Source: Amycolatopsis balhimycina FH 1894 | Lineage (GTDB): Bacteria; Actinomycetota; Actinomycetes; Mycobacteriales; Pseudonocardiaceae | Length of the DNA stretch: 64,000 nt | Direction: 5' to 3' | NCBI RefSeq assembly: GCF_000384295.1 | Contig: NZ_KB913037.1 | Span: 3,210,649 to 3,274,648 of the forward strand | Shown: piece by piece, positions 1 through 8,853 of the stretch | Numbering within the stretch: the first letter of the stretch is position 1 | How the letters are laid out: each line of letters begins with the position of its first letter | Position numbers and translations under genes: made by a program | The notes under the pieces: generated by a model | What the model saw: only the letters and a program-made list of their open reading frames with translations | The model's database searches: none | What the model was told of the DNA's origin: nothing

Positions 1-1
1 C

Positions 2-133
2 TACCGCAACAACTCCACCGCCGTGGCCCTGACCATCGCATGGCCGCAGGGCATGCCGGGGCCGGGCGCGATCCCGGCCGCCCCGGTCGTCAAGTTCCTG
101 CGCGCCTGCCCCGGCCAGCCCCGCTGCGCCTGA
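2..133 (+). CDS. C-terminal end of an unidentified protein (5' truncated by window)
   Basis: An open frame enters from the left edge and stops at TGA 131-133. The 43 visible residues run from YRNNSTAVALTIAWPQG to PGQPRCA. Nearly every codon ends in G or C, as expected of real coding sequence here. The tail is rich in proline and alanine with two cysteines close to the end, which would suit an exported protein, but no family can be named from so little. A palindromic repeat follows 60 bp downstream. Confidence 0.55.
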   Translation, partial: YRNNSTAVALTIAWPQGMPGPGAIPAAPVVKFLRACPGQPRCA

Positions 134-190
134 GTGGCCCGGCCCCAGGTTCCGGCAGAGTCGCGCCCGGTTCGCGGCTCGGCGGTTCAC

Positions 191-250
191 CGGAGGTCTT
201 GAATGACTCATTCAAGACCTCCGAAGACCTGAATGAGTCATTCAAGACAC
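191..250. repeat. Intergenic palindromic repeat of the TGAATGAnTCATTCA family
   Basis: Positions 191-206 and 208-223 form a perfect 16-bp inverted repeat around the single base at 207. A second, partly matching copy (GAATGAGTCATTCAAGAC) runs on to 248. Related palindromes occur at 29700, 37040, 40082 and 41763. It lies after the stop of the upstream gene, so a terminator or transcript-end hairpin is the simplest role. Confidence 0.8.
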
Positions 251-340
251 CTCGGCAGCTGCCGCGCGGCCGGCATGTTTCCGGTCGCACCGCCCTGGGT
301 ATCCACGATGGTGCTTCGCCGTGACGACCGAGGGGGCCGG

Positions 341-574
341 GTGGACGTCGAAAAGATCAAGCGCCGCCGCTACTTCCGCACGCTGGTGTGGTGGCCGTTC
401 CTGCTGATACTCCCCGTCACTTTCGGCATCGAACTGCTCGTGCGCGCCGGCCTGCACCACTGGAGCATCGACACGGGCCACCTCATCGCCGCCGTCGTGA
501 AGGCGATCCTCGCGTGGCTGTTCTTCCCCGGTCTGTGGCGCTGGATGATCCGCCGGGATCAGGCCAATCACTGA
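341..574 (+). CDS. Small two-helix membrane protein, unknown function
   Basis: A 77-residue protein starting at GTG 341, chosen because AGGGGG at 331-336 lies four bases upstream. ATG 308 in the same frame is an alternative. The N-terminus is basic (VDVEKIKRRRYFRT) and is followed by a hydrophobic segment (LVWWPFLLILPVTFGIELLV), a short loop, and a second segment (IAAVVKAILAWLFFPGLW) ending in RWMIRRDQ. The pattern suggests two membrane helices with both ends in the cytoplasm. I recognise no family. Its stop codon overlaps the sugar-type operator of the downstream galactanase gene. Confidence 0.6.
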   Translation: MDVEKIKRRRYFRTLVWWPFLLILPVTFGIELLVRAGLHHWSIDTGHLIAAVVKAILAWLFFPGLWRWMIRRDQANH

Positions 575-585
575 AAGCGCTTTCC
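572..585. promoter_or_regulatory. LacI-family operator (GAAAGCGCTTTC) upstream of GH53 gene
   Basis: GAAAGCGCTTTC at 573-584 is a perfect 12-bp palindrome with the central CGC/GCG typical of LacI-family operators. It lies about 85 bp upstream of the GH53 galactanase start. Similar sites precede the mannanase fusion (8775, 8854) and the divergent importer/lyase promoters (14927). Confidence 0.65.
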
Positions 586-610
586 GAAATCTCTTGTAAA
601 GATCTCCTTC

Positions 611-668
611 GTGCGGTTCCATTCAAGAGAACGCTCGGTTCGTCACGTCGTCGATCAAAGGAGATCGG
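611..668 (+). promoter_or_regulatory. GH53 leader shared with the second galactanase gene
   Basis: Bases 641-667 (27 bp, including the AAAGGAG ribosome-binding site at 657-663) are identical to the reverse complement of 10006-10032, directly before the other GH53 gene. A further block, TTCCATTC at 617-624, is also shared at a similar distance. The two galactanase genes therefore carry related 5' leaders. Confidence 0.7.
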
Positions 669-1742
669 ATGGCCCCGTCGAAGGAGCTCACCCATGAACT
701 GCCGGAAATTGCGTCAACCAGGCTGGGGCGGCGGTCCGTGCTGCTCGGCGCGCTCGCACTGGGCGCAGGTGCCACGACGCAGGCGACAGCCGCCGTGCTA
801 CCGCCGGAAGCCACCGCGGCCGCCTTCTTCAAGGGCGCCGACATCAGCTGGGCGCCGCAGATGGAAGCCCACGGCTACACCTGGAAGAACGCCGCCGGGC
901 AGAGCCAGGACCTGCTGGCCATCCTCAAGGGATACGGCATCAACGCCATCCGGTTGCGCACGTTCGTCAACCCGTCGGGCAGCGCCACCGACGGCCACTG
1001 CGGCATCACCGAGGTCGCCGCGCTGGCCAAGCGCGTCAAGGCCGCCGGCATGTCGATCATGCTTGACTACATGTTCGGCGACACCTGGAACTCCGTCGGC
1101 GTGCAGAACCCGCCCGCGGCGTGGAAGAACCTGAGCTACAGCCAGCTGCTCGGCGCCATGAACTCCTACGTCAACCAGACCATGAACGTCATGAAGAGCA
1201 ACGACGTGCTCCCCACCTGGGTGCAGATCGGCAACGAAATCAACGGCGGCATCTGCCACCCGGTCGGCAGCGTCTCCAACGGTGCGCAAATGACGGGCCT
1301 GCTCAACGCCGCCTACAACCAGGTCAAGCAGGTGTCGCCGAGCACGACGGTGTGCGTCCACCTCGCCCAGCCGCAGAAGTGGGACTCGATGCAGACCTTC
1401 TTCAGCCGCTACGCCGGCAACGGCGGCAAGTGGGACATGTCGGTCTTCTCCTCCTACGGCAGCGCGAGCGTCGCCGCCGGCATCGTGGCGAACATGAAGA
1501 AGATCGCCGACCAGTACGGCAAACCCTTCATGCAGACCGAGTTCGGCGGCCCGGTGAGCAAGGTCTCGGCCACCCGTGACTCGCTGGTCGCCTACCTCAA
1601 CGCGCTCAAGAGCACCGGCGGACAGGGCCTGTTTTACTGGGAGCCGGAAGGCTATTCGCCGTTCACCGGCTACGCCAACGTCGCCTGGAACTCCGCGAAC
1701 CGCCAGCCGACCGCCATCATGGACGGCTTCACGCAGGCATGA
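669..1742 (+). CDS. Secreted GH53 endo-beta-1,4-galactanase
   Basis: A 357-residue enzyme expected to cut beta-1,4-galactan side chains of rhamnogalacturonan-I. A twin-arginine signal (TRLGRRSVLLGALALGAG, about residues 17-34) precedes the catalytic TIM barrel. GH53 hallmarks are visible: FFKGADIS at the barrel start, WVQIGNEING with acid/base Glu190, FMQTEFGG with nucleophile Glu291, and GLFYWEPEG near the end. The start is ATG 669, five bases after AAAGGAG. It stands alone on the plus strand and converges on the PL9 gene. The upstream LacI-type operator suggests sugar-responsive repression. It is a diverged paralogue of the gene at 8883-10004. Confidence 0.9.
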   Translation: MAPSKELTHELPEIASTRLGRRSVLLGALALGAGATTQATAAVLPPEATAAAFFKGADISWAPQMEAHGYTWKNAAGQSQDLLAILKGYGINAIRLRTFVNPSGSATDGHCGITEVAALAKRVKAAGMSIMLDYMFGDTWNSVGVQNPPAAWKNLSYSQLLGAMNSYVNQTMNVMKSNDVLPTWVQIGNEINGGICHPVGSVSNGAQMTGLLNAAYNQVKQVSPSTTVCVHLAQPQKWDSMQTFFSRYAGNGGKWDMSVFSSYGSASVAAGIVANMKKIADQYGKPFMQTEFGGPVSKVSATRDSLVAYLNALKSTGGQGLFYWEPEGYSPFTGYANVAWNSANRQPTAIMDGFTQA

Positions 1743-1749
1743 CGCCGGA

Positions 1750-1778
1750 AAGGCGGTGACCCCTGAGGTCACCGCCTT
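1750..1778. terminator. Bidirectional hairpin terminator between convergent genes
   Basis: AAGGCGGTGACC (1750-1761) and GGTCACCGCCTT (1767-1778) form a perfect 12-bp stem with a five-base loop. It sits between the convergent GH53 and PL9 genes and is followed on the plus strand by CTTGT. Confidence 0.85.
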
Positions 1779-1797
1779 CTTGTCAGGACACAGCCCG

Positions 1798-3138
1798 TCA
1801 AGACTCGAAAGCACCGAGGTCCGGCGCCTTCCCTTTGTAGGGCAGCCCGACGTTGGTGCCTTTGTCGATCAGCGAACTGTTCGCCGCGAGACGCAGGTAG
1901 GGCAGCACGGGCAGGCTGCCGTCGGCCTGCCGTCGCGCCTCCCAGCCGGCCGTCGACACGCTCTGGAACTGCGCGTCCGACAAGGTGACGCTCAGGTTCC
2001 AGGAGTTGTACGACGCGCTCGTGCCGGACATGTTCGACGTCAGGGAACCCTTGTAGGCGATGTTGTTGCGCAGGTTGCCCAGGCCGGTCGCCGCGCCGCT
2101 CGAGGTGATCCCGAGCATGTTGTAGTCCGGTTTGTTGTTGTAGCTCGTGTTGTTGAAGTAGTCGTTGGCCAGTGTGTGGTGGTTGGCGTAGAAGCCCGCG
2201 GCCTTGTTGTTGAACGCCACCGAGTCCCGGACGGTGTGCTTGACGCCGTTGCTCACGTACGTGCCGCCGTAGCCGCCCATCTTGAAGCCGTTCCCGTTGC
2301 CGGACGACGTCGTCGTCTCCGGCAGGTACCCGTTCCGCCAGGCCCACGAGTTCTCGATGGTCACCGACGAGAACGCGTTGATGAGGTCGAACCCGTCGTC
2401 GGAGTTCCACCACGCGCGGCAGCCGCGGAACACGTTGCCCGGGTGGTTGGCGGAGATGTGCGCGCCGAACCCGTCCGCGCTTTCGCCCGCGCCGTTCGAC
2501 GTGAGCGGGTCGTAGTTGTCGTACGAATCGGAATTGACGACGAGGTTTCCGCCGCCGTCCTGGATGAACAAGCCGGGTCCCATGTTGTTGTGCAGGTTGA
2601 GGGATTCGAAGGTGTTGTTGCTCCCCGAGATCCAGATACCCCAGGATTCGTGGTTGAGGTTGTTGTGCTGGGGGACGCCCTTGACCTCGAGTCCCTTCAA
2701 GTGAATGTAATTGCCGGTGACGTCGAAGCCTTTGATCCGGCAGTCGTCGCTGACGCGGGAGAAGTCGAAGACCGGAGTCTCGCCGGGATAAGCCCAGTAG
2801 CGGATCGGGATGCCCGCACTGCCGCTCTTGTTCAGCGTGATCGCGTCCACCCGGTCGGTCTGGCTCGCGCAGGCCTTGTTCGCGCGGGAATAGGGGTAGG
2901 CGCCGCCCCGGAGGTACACCGTGTCACCTGCCTGGGCGACGGACTGGGCGTGCGCGACCGACGCCCAGGGCGCGGTCTGTGTCCCGGCGGCGCTGTCACT
3001 GCCCGCCGGAGCGACGTAGTAGGTCATTCCGGCTGCCGGGCTGCTCGCGGCCACCGGGGCACCGGCGACCGCAGTGGCGGTCACCGCGGCCGCCCAGAAC
3101 ACGAGGAAACGTTTCAGGACAACGAGTTTCATACGCAC
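1798..3138 (-). CDS. Secreted PL9-family pectate lyase
   Basis: A 446-residue right-handed parallel beta-helix protein with a Sec signal peptide (KRFLVFWAAAVTATAVAGAPVAA). The mature N-terminus (YYVAPAGSDSAAGTQTAPWAS) is typical of the PL9/PelX group. The CRAWWNSDDGFDL segment matches the PL9 calcium-binding Asp cluster, and many short Asn-rich turns mark helix coils. It should cleave polygalacturonate, or rhamnogalacturonan as some PL9 members do, by beta-elimination outside the cell. It is the last gene of the minus-strand enzyme series, 21 bp after the GH2 gene, so cotranscription is likely. Confidence 0.85.
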   Translation of the reverse strand: MRMKLVVLKRFLVFWAAAVTATAVAGAPVAASSPAAGMTYYVAPAGSDSAAGTQTAPWASVAHAQSVAQAGDTVYLRGGAYPYSRANKACASQTDRVDAITLNKSGSAGIPIRYWAYPGETPVFDFSRVSDDCRIKGFDVTGNYIHLKGLEVKGVPQHNNLNHESWGIWISGSNNTFESLNLHNNMGPGLFIQDGGGNLVVNSDSYDNYDPLTSNGAGESADGFGAHISANHPGNVFRGCRAWWNSDDGFDLINAFSSVTIENSWAWRNGYLPETTTSSGNGNGFKMGGYGGTYVSNGVKHTVRDSVAFNNKAAGFYANHHTLANDYFNNTSYNNKPDYNMLGITSSGAATGLGNLRNNIAYKGSLTSNMSGTSASYNSWNLSVTLSDAQFQSVSTAGWEARRQADGSLPVLPYLRLAANSSLIDKGTNVGLPYKGKAPDLGAFES

Positions 3139-3159
3139 ACTCCAGAGGGGGAAGCCATG

Positions 3160-5352
3160 TCAGTCGCAGCTGCCGGAACAGGGCACGAACGATGCTGTGG
3201 TGCCGGTCAGCGTGGTCGTGCCCGTCGTCAGGCCCCCGGAACTCGCGGTCACCGTGATGGCGCCCGGGCCGGTGGCCCGCACCAGGGCGTAGGCGACGCC
3301 CTGGTAGGCCTTCCGGACGGTGCCGCGGAAGCTCTCCTGCACCGGGCTGCCGCTGTCGACCGCCACCAGCACGCCCGGCCCGGTGATGCCGAACGTGACC
3401 GCGGCGGAGGAGCCGGTCACCACGCGGCCGGACGAGTCGGCCACCGTCGCCTTCACGTACGAGACGTCGTCGATGTCGGTCGACACCGTGCTGTGGTCGG
3501 GCGACACCAGCACGCGGGTCGCCGCGGTGCCGGTGGGCGGTGGTGACGTGGCCGGCGCACCCCAGGTGCGCTGCCACGAGTACCCGATCGGCCGCACCGT
3601 GCCCACGCCGTCCATCAGGCCGAAGTCCGGCTCGGCCCGCGGCCACAGCCCGTCGGCCTCCCCCAGGTACGCCGCGCCGGTCCAGAGGAACAGGCCGGTG
3701 ACCATGGCGTTGTTCCGTACGGTCGTCCAGGCGGAGGTGTCGGTGCCCATCTCGGTGAAGAGCCCGGCCCGGGCCGGGGACGTCTTCGCGGCCGTGATGA
3801 CCTCGTCCGGCCGGTAGTTGCCGCCGAAGACGTCCACGATGGTCCGGGTGGCCCCGGTGACGTCGCCGCTGTCGCTCGGCCGGAACAGCGCCTGGGTGAC
3901 CGGACGGCCGGGGTCCAGCGCGTGCGCGATCGAGACCATCCTGGTCAGCAGGGGTGTCCGGGTCGAGAGCGAGTCGCGGATCTCGTTGCCGGTGCTCCAC
4001 ATCGCCACGCTGGGGTGGTTGCGGTCGCGCATGACCACGCTGGTGGCGTCCACCTGGTACCACGGCACCGAGCCGCTCGCACCGGGCACCGCGGGCGTCC
4101 CCGCCGGCGCGGACGCCGTCTTGCCGAAGTACGTCGCGTAGTCGCCGACGTCGGAGTACTTGTGCTGGGTCCAGACGTCGAAGAACTCGTCGAGGACCAG
4201 GAACCCCATCCGGTCGGTGAGCTCGAGGAACGCCGGGCTGGGCGGGTCGTGCGCGGTGCGGATGGCGTTCACCCCGAGCGCTTTCAGCTGGGCGAGCCGC
4301 CGCTGCATCGCCCGCTGAGGCGCGGCCATCCCGAGCCCGTGGAAGTCCTGGTGCAGCGCGACGCCCTGGAACTTCACGTTCTTGCCGTTCAGGCTCATGC
4401 CCGTCGAGGCGTTGAACGTCAGCGTGCGGATGCCCACGGACGTGACGTCGTCGTCGACGGCGGTGCCGCCGACGAGGACGTTCGTCGCCAGCGAGTACAG
4501 GTTCGGATTGGTCAGGTCCCACAGCCGCGGGTTGCTCACGGCCACGTCGTAGGCGAAGGTGGCGGACGCGCCGGCGGCGACAGTCTTGGCCGCCGTGGTG
4601 ACCGCGGGTAACGCGCTCCCGCCCGGGTCGCTGAGCACGCCCCGGACACTGACGCTCGCCGCCGCGCTGCCTTCGTTGACCACGGTGGTTTCCGCGTGCA
4701 CGGTGTTGGCGCCGGGTGTGGTGACGCGGGTGGCCCACTGGCCGACGTGCACGGGATCCGTCGCGATGAGCCGGACATCGCGGTGGATCCCGGCGCCGGT
4801 GTAGTAACGGGACGCCGGCTGCGACGTCGTGTCCGTCTTGACGGCGACCACGTTGTCGGCGCCGCCGAACTTCGCCGCCGCCGTGATGTCGTAGCGGAAG
4901 CTGGTGTAGCCGTAGGGGTGCGTGCCGATGAGGGTGCCGTTGACGTACACGCTCGCGTTGGCCATCACGCCGTCGAACTCGAGGGACACCTTGCGGCCGG
5001 ACGGCACCGCGGCCAGCGAGAAGTGCTTGCGGTACCAGCCGATGCCCGACGGCAGGTAGCCACCCCGGCCGGTGCTCGGCGCCGACTGCGAGAACGGGCT
5101 GGCCGGCGGGTTCGGGCCCTCGATGCTCCAGTCGTGCGGCACGCTGAGCTTGCGCCAGCCACCGTCGTTGTAGGAGGCACCGCCCGCGCCACTGGCGTCA
5201 CCGTAGTTGAACAGCCAGCCGGGGTCGAAGTCCGTGACCGTCCGGTACTGGTTGATGGCGGCCGCGCCGGTGACCGGAGCGAGCAGCAGTCCCGCCGCCA
5301 GCACACCCGCGGCGGCCACCGCGAGCCGCCTGCCGAAGACGAAGTTACGCAT
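3160..5352 (-). CDS. Secreted GH2-family beta-galactosidase-like hydrolase
   Basis: A 730-residue GH2 enzyme. After a signal peptide (RRLAVAAAGVLAAGLLLAPVTGAAA) come the jelly-roll sugar-binding domain (WRKLSVPHDW about 66-75, GIGWYRKHF), the immunoglobulin-like domain, and the TIM barrel (from about 310). The barrel contains NEI with acid/base Glu457 and LFTEMG with nucleophile Glu534. A C-terminal Ig-like domain (about 605-730) ends in CSGSCD. Likely action is removal of galactose from galactan or oligosaccharides; beta-galacturonidase or glucuronidase activity within GH2 cannot be excluded. It lies 14 bp after the CE12 gene and 21 bp before PL9. Confidence 0.85.
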   Translation of the reverse strand: MRNFVFGRRLAVAAAGVLAAGLLLAPVTGAAAINQYRTVTDFDPGWLFNYGDASGAGGASYNDGGWRKLSVPHDWSIEGPNPPASPFSQSAPSTGRGGYLPSGIGWYRKHFSLAAVPSGRKVSLEFDGVMANASVYVNGTLIGTHPYGYTSFRYDITAAAKFGGADNVVAVKTDTTSQPASRYYTGAGIHRDVRLIATDPVHVGQWATRVTTPGANTVHAETTVVNEGSAAASVSVRGVLSDPGGSALPAVTTAAKTVAAGASATFAYDVAVSNPRLWDLTNPNLYSLATNVLVGGTAVDDDVTSVGIRTLTFNASTGMSLNGKNVKFQGVALHQDFHGLGMAAPQRAMQRRLAQLKALGVNAIRTAHDPPSPAFLELTDRMGFLVLDEFFDVWTQHKYSDVGDYATYFGKTASAPAGTPAVPGASGSVPWYQVDATSVVMRDRNHPSVAMWSTGNEIRDSLSTRTPLLTRMVSIAHALDPGRPVTQALFRPSDSGDVTGATRTIVDVFGGNYRPDEVITAAKTSPARAGLFTEMGTDTSAWTTVRNNAMVTGLFLWTGAAYLGEADGLWPRAEPDFGLMDGVGTVRPIGYSWQRTWGAPATSPPPTGTAATRVLVSPDHSTVSTDIDDVSYVKATVADSSGRVVTGSSAAVTFGITGPGVLVAVDSGSPVQESFRGTVRKAYQGVAYALVRATGPGAITVTASSGGLTTGTTTLTGTTASFVPCSGSCD

Positions 5353-5366
5353 GGCTCCTCCAGGGT

Positions 5367-6422
5367 TCAGCGCAGATAGGCGACGAGCGAGAGGTTCAGC
5401 TCACGGATGCCCTGCACCACCAGGTTCGACATCTGCGTCGCGCCGTACGTCGAGAAGTGCGTGTTGTCGGTGACGCCGTCGGTGGCCTGGGTGAGGTAGA
5501 TCTTCTGCGACGCGGCAGGGCCGAGGGACTCGACCAGGGACTTGGTCTTGGCCGTCAGGTCGAGCACCGGCACGTTCGCGCTCTGGCCCAGCGCCCGGAT
5601 CACCGCGGGCAGGTCCACGCCCACGCCGTTGACGTGCAGGGCGGTCGGGGTCAGCTTGGTGCCGCTGAACAATCGCCGCACCGGCGGTGTCACCAGCACC
5701 GGGACGCCGCCGCGCTCGCGCACGCCGTCGACCATCTTGGCGAGGTTGTCGCGGAACGCCGTCGCCGACGTCTGCTTGTCGTTGTGCCCGAACTGGATGA
5801 GCACGAGGTCCTTGCTCTTGATCAACGGCTTGAGCGTCGGGAAGAGCGCCTTGGTGGCCAGGAAACTGCCCGAGCTTTCACCCGAGTCCGCGTAGTTGGC
5901 GACCACGGCGCCACCTCGCACGTTCACCGGCAACTGCTGCCCCCAGCCCGTGTAGGGCGCCACCGGCTGGTCGCAGACGGTCGAGTCGCCCGCCAGGTAC
6001 GTCACCAGCGGGGCCTGGGCCGCGGTCACGGTCAGCGAGCCGATCGCGGGAGCGCTGCCGCCGAACGTGATGTCCAGGCCCGCGGTGCCGGTGCCGCCCT
6101 GGCCGGTGGGCTGGCCCTCCGGGTTGCGCACGTTGACCGTCACGGTGGTGGGGACGACCTGGCCCGCGTTCGTCGAGACGGCGTTCAGGACCTGCCTGCG
6201 CGCCTCCACCGACATCGACGTGTTGGCCGCCTTCGTGGTGCTGCCGAGCCCCACCGTGACGTCGTAGTTCCCCGGCGAGACCGCGAAGTGGCACTTGATC
6301 GGCGCCGTGCCCGAGCACTGTGCGGGAAGCGCTTTCTGGACGGCCGCGGCCACCGCCGGCGCGGGAACCAGGGTGACCGCGGCCAAGCCGGCGAGAATGA
6401 CCGCCTGCTGCCTGAGGGACAT
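5367..6422 (-). CDS. Secreted rhamnogalacturonan acetylesterase (CE12, SGNH hydrolase)
   Basis: A 351-residue protein with a signal peptide, an N-terminal beta-rich domain (about 30-135), and an SGNH esterase domain. The domain shows AGDSTVCD (Ser147), FGHND (Asn214) and DNTHF (Asp319, His322), the catalytic set of CE12 enzymes such as YesT and RGAE. It should remove acetyl groups from the rhamnogalacturonan-I backbone so that lyases can act. It is transcribed after the mannanase fusion (30 bp gap) and before GH2 (14 bp gap). A related esterase of the same two-domain layout is encoded at 17770-18783. Confidence 0.9.
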   Translation of the reverse strand: MSLRQQAVILAGLAAVTLVPAPAVAAAVQKALPAQCSGTAPIKCHFAVSPGNYDVTVGLGSTTKAANTSMSVEARRQVLNAVSTNAGQVVPTTVTVNVRNPEGQPTGQGGTGTAGLDITFGGSAPAIGSLTVTAAQAPLVTYLAGDSTVCDQPVAPYTGWGQQLPVNVRGGAVVANYADSGESSGSFLATKALFPTLKPLIKSKDLVLIQFGHNDKQTSATAFRDNLAKMVDGVRERGGVPVLVTPPVRRLFSGTKLTPTALHVNGVGVDLPAVIRALGQSANVPVLDLTAKTKSLVESLGPAASQKIYLTQATDGVTDNTHFSTYGATQMSNLVVQGIRELNLSLVAYLR

Positions 6423-6452
6423 GAGGACTCCTTTGTCCTGAGTAGCGGAATC

Positions 6453-8711
6453 TCAGCCGGCCGAGCAGGTGCTCCCGTTGAGCGTGAACGACGTCGGCGC
6501 CGGATTGGACCCGCTGTACGAGCCGTTGAAGCCGATGCCGGCCGAGGCGTTCGGTGCCAGCGTGCCGTTCCAGCTCACGTTGGTGGCGGTGACGGAACTG
6601 CCGGACTGGGCGAAGGTGGCGCCCCAGCCGGGGAGGGTCATCCGCTGGCCCCCGGCGAAGGTGAAGGCCAGCGTCCAGCCGGTGACCGTGCTCGCGCCGG
6701 TGTTCGTGACGGTGATGTTGGCCGTGAACCCGTTGCCGCCACCCCAGTTCGACGCGGCGTAGGTGACCTTGCACGCCCCGGTGCCACCACCCGGGCTCGT
6801 CGTCACGGACGCGATCCCGGAAGCGGCCGAGGTGTTCCCCGCCGCGTCCCTGGCCCGCACCTGGTACCGGTAGGTGCTCGAAGCCGCCAAGCCGCTGTCG
6901 GTGAACGACGTCGTCGCGGTCGAGCCGACGACGGCGAACGTGCCACCGCTCGCGCGGAGGACATCATAGCCGGTGACGCCGACGTTGTCGGTCGACGCCG
7001 TCCAGGTCAGCGTGGCACCACTGGAAGTCACCGCCGAGACGGCCGGGGTGCCCGGAACGGACGGTGCTTCGGTGTCCCCGCTGCCGCCGCCGTAGATCGT
7101 GGCTTCCTTCGACGTCTGCCGGATTCCGTTGGCGCCGTTGAGGAACCGCTCGCCCCACGCCGTGAGATTCGCCGGGTCGAAGTTGTTCGTCATGTCGAGG
7201 TAGGCGACGTCGCTGCTGTTACCGCTCCACGACCAGCCGAGATAGCCGAGACCGCGGGCCTGCGCCTGGGCCATGATCGTGTCCTCGTCCGGGTTGCCGT
7301 CCGTGTGCATGTTCCCGAACTCGCCGACAACCAGGGGCAGCCCGGCGGTCCGGAAACTGTCGAAGTACGCGTTGATCTCGGCGGCGGTGTCGTAGACGCC
7401 GTACATGTGGATGGAGAAGACGGTGTTGTGCTGCGAGTCGGCGGTGAACACGGTGGCCGCGTTGTCGCGCATGATGTTCTGCCAGTCCTGGCCCCACATC
7501 GGCGCGTCGGCCATCAGCAGGTGCTGCAGCCCGGCGGCCCGCAGCCGGCTGATCGCGCCGCTCGTCGCGCTCGCCCAGGTCGCGCTCACCTGCTGGTTGT
7601 TGCCGAACGGCTCGTTGCCCAGGTTGATCACGGCGTAGTTTTCCTGTCCCTTGAGGGCACTCGCGACGCTGATCCAGTAACTGACCGCCTGGTCCAGGGT
7701 CGCGGCGCCGCTCTGCTCGCCGTACCCGGTGGTGTCGTGCACCTCCAGGACGCAGATCAGCCGGTTCTGTTTGCACTGCCCGATGACGCTGGTGACTTCG
7801 GCGGCCGAAGTCGGTCCCCACCGCTGCCCGCTGCCGAGGACGACACGGACCGTGTTGGCACCGAAGGACTTGATGTCGGCGAAGGCGCGGTTCTGGCCCG
7901 GGTACCAGACGTACGCGTGGTTAACCCCGCGCATCACGAACGGCGTGCCGTTGGCCTCGGCGATCCGCGTGCCGTCGACGTGGAGACCGGTCGCGGCCGG
8001 GGTGTCGCCGCCCAGCGCCGCCACGAGGGCCGGGTACCAGCGGCTTTCCATCTTCTGGATGCCGGTGGTGCTGTTCGGGTGGACGCCGTCGCCGGTGTCC
8101 GCCGCGGTGTCGAACCCGGTCCACTGGTCGACCACGGTGATCGGGGACGCGGCCGTGGAGTGCGCCTGCGCCCAGGCGGGAATGGCGTTGTCCAGCTCGA
8201 CCACCCGCTGCCCGCAGGCCGCGCAGTTGGCCGGGTTCATCGGGATGATCTTGGCGACGACCAGCTTGGTGGCCGGGTTGGCGGCCCGCATCTGGCCGAG
8301 CAGCGTGGTGTAGGCGTCCAGGATGGTGGCCGCCGGGATGGCGCTCCACACGTCGTTGGTGCCCAGGTGCATCAGGACGACGTCCGGGTGCGTCGCCGAC
8401 AGCCAGCCGGGCAGCTGGTTGTCCCGCACGATCCCGGTCGCCAGGAACCCGCCGTGGCCCTCGTTGTCGCCGTCGTAGGTGAAGCCGCAGCCGGGGGCCG
8501 GGAGGGTGCCGACGAAGTCGACGTCGGTGTGCCCGGTGTCCTGCAGGTGTTTCCACAGCAACGCCCGCCAGCAGCCGGGCGACCCGGTGATGGAGTCGCC
8601 GAGCGCCATGACCCGGGCCGGTGTCGCCGCACCGGCCGCCGCGGGAGCCACGACAGCGCAGGCGGCCAGCAGCACGCCGGCCAGGAGCACGCGGAGGAAT
8701 CGCCAGCGCAT
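6453..8711 (-). CDS. Bifunctional CE3-like esterase / GH5 beta-mannanase with FN3 and CBM2
   Basis: A 752-residue secreted modular enzyme. The start is ATG 8711, with AGGAGG at 8717-8722; longer frames would run through the operators. Order: signal peptide (1-29), SGNH esterase (ALGDSI with Ser40, GTND with Asn119, DGVHP with Asp208/His211), GH5 barrel (about 240-530; GNEPF with Glu367, GEFGN with Glu464), FN3 (about 547-640) and CBM2 (about 655-752). The barrel motif GVNHAYVWY fits actinobacterial GH5_8 mannanases. Pairing an esterase with a mannanase suggests attack on acetylated mannan, with CBM2 anchoring to cellulose. Three LacI-type operators lie upstream. Confidence 0.88.
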   Translation of the reverse strand: MRWRFLRVLLAGVLLAACAVVAPAAAGAATPARVMALGDSITGSPGCWRALLWKHLQDTGHTDVDFVGTLPAPGCGFTYDGDNEGHGGFLATGIVRDNQLPGWLSATHPDVVLMHLGTNDVWSAIPAATILDAYTTLLGQMRAANPATKLVVAKIIPMNPANCAACGQRVVELDNAIPAWAQAHSTAASPITVVDQWTGFDTAADTGDGVHPNSTTGIQKMESRWYPALVAALGGDTPAATGLHVDGTRIAEANGTPFVMRGVNHAYVWYPGQNRAFADIKSFGANTVRVVLGSGQRWGPTSAAEVTSVIGQCKQNRLICVLEVHDTTGYGEQSGAATLDQAVSYWISVASALKGQENYAVINLGNEPFGNNQQVSATWASATSGAISRLRAAGLQHLLMADAPMWGQDWQNIMRDNAATVFTADSQHNTVFSIHMYGVYDTAAEINAYFDSFRTAGLPLVVGEFGNMHTDGNPDEDTIMAQAQARGLGYLGWSWSGNSSDVAYLDMTNNFDPANLTAWGERFLNGANGIRQTSKEATIYGGGSGDTEAPSVPGTPAVSAVTSSGATLTWTASTDNVGVTGYDVLRASGGTFAVVGSTATTSFTDSGLAASSTYRYQVRARDAAGNTSAASGIASVTTSPGGGTGACKVTYAASNWGGGNGFTANITVTNTGASTVTGWTLAFTFAGGQRMTLPGWGATFAQSGSSVTATNVSWNGTLAPNASAGIGFNGSYSGSNPAPTSFTLNGSTCSAG

Positions 8712-8751
8712 ACCGACCTCCTGGAGAACCGCTCGACAGGACGAATGGATC

Positions 8752-8788
8752 TGGGAGCGCTCCCACGGTAACATGGAAAGCGCTTGCC
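8752..8788. promoter_or_regulatory. CebR-type operator plus second LacI-type site
   Basis: TGGGAGCGCTCCCA (8752-8765) is a perfect 14-bp palindrome identical to the CebR operator consensus known from streptomycete cellulose-utilisation genes. Nine bases further is GGAAAGCGCTTGCC (8775-8788), 12 of 14 symmetric. Both lie 40-77 bp upstream of the mannanase-fusion start, where a repressor would block transcription. Confidence 0.8.
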
Positions 8789-8853
8789 GGACACCGGTCG
8801 CGGCGGACCGGACCTCCCGATTCACTTAACCGTTCAGCAGATCGGCTCGAGGT

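Noticed and set aside
5457..8771. An 1,104-codon plus-strand open frame
   Set aside because: It is antisense to the CE12 and CE3-GH5 genes and shows the His/Arg/Val-rich composition of a reverse-strand shadow; no ribosome-binding site or motifs.
8712..8825. Longer start for the mannanase fusion at 8825
   Set aside because: It would pass through two operators and place 38 residues before a clear signal peptide; AGGAGG precedes ATG 8711.
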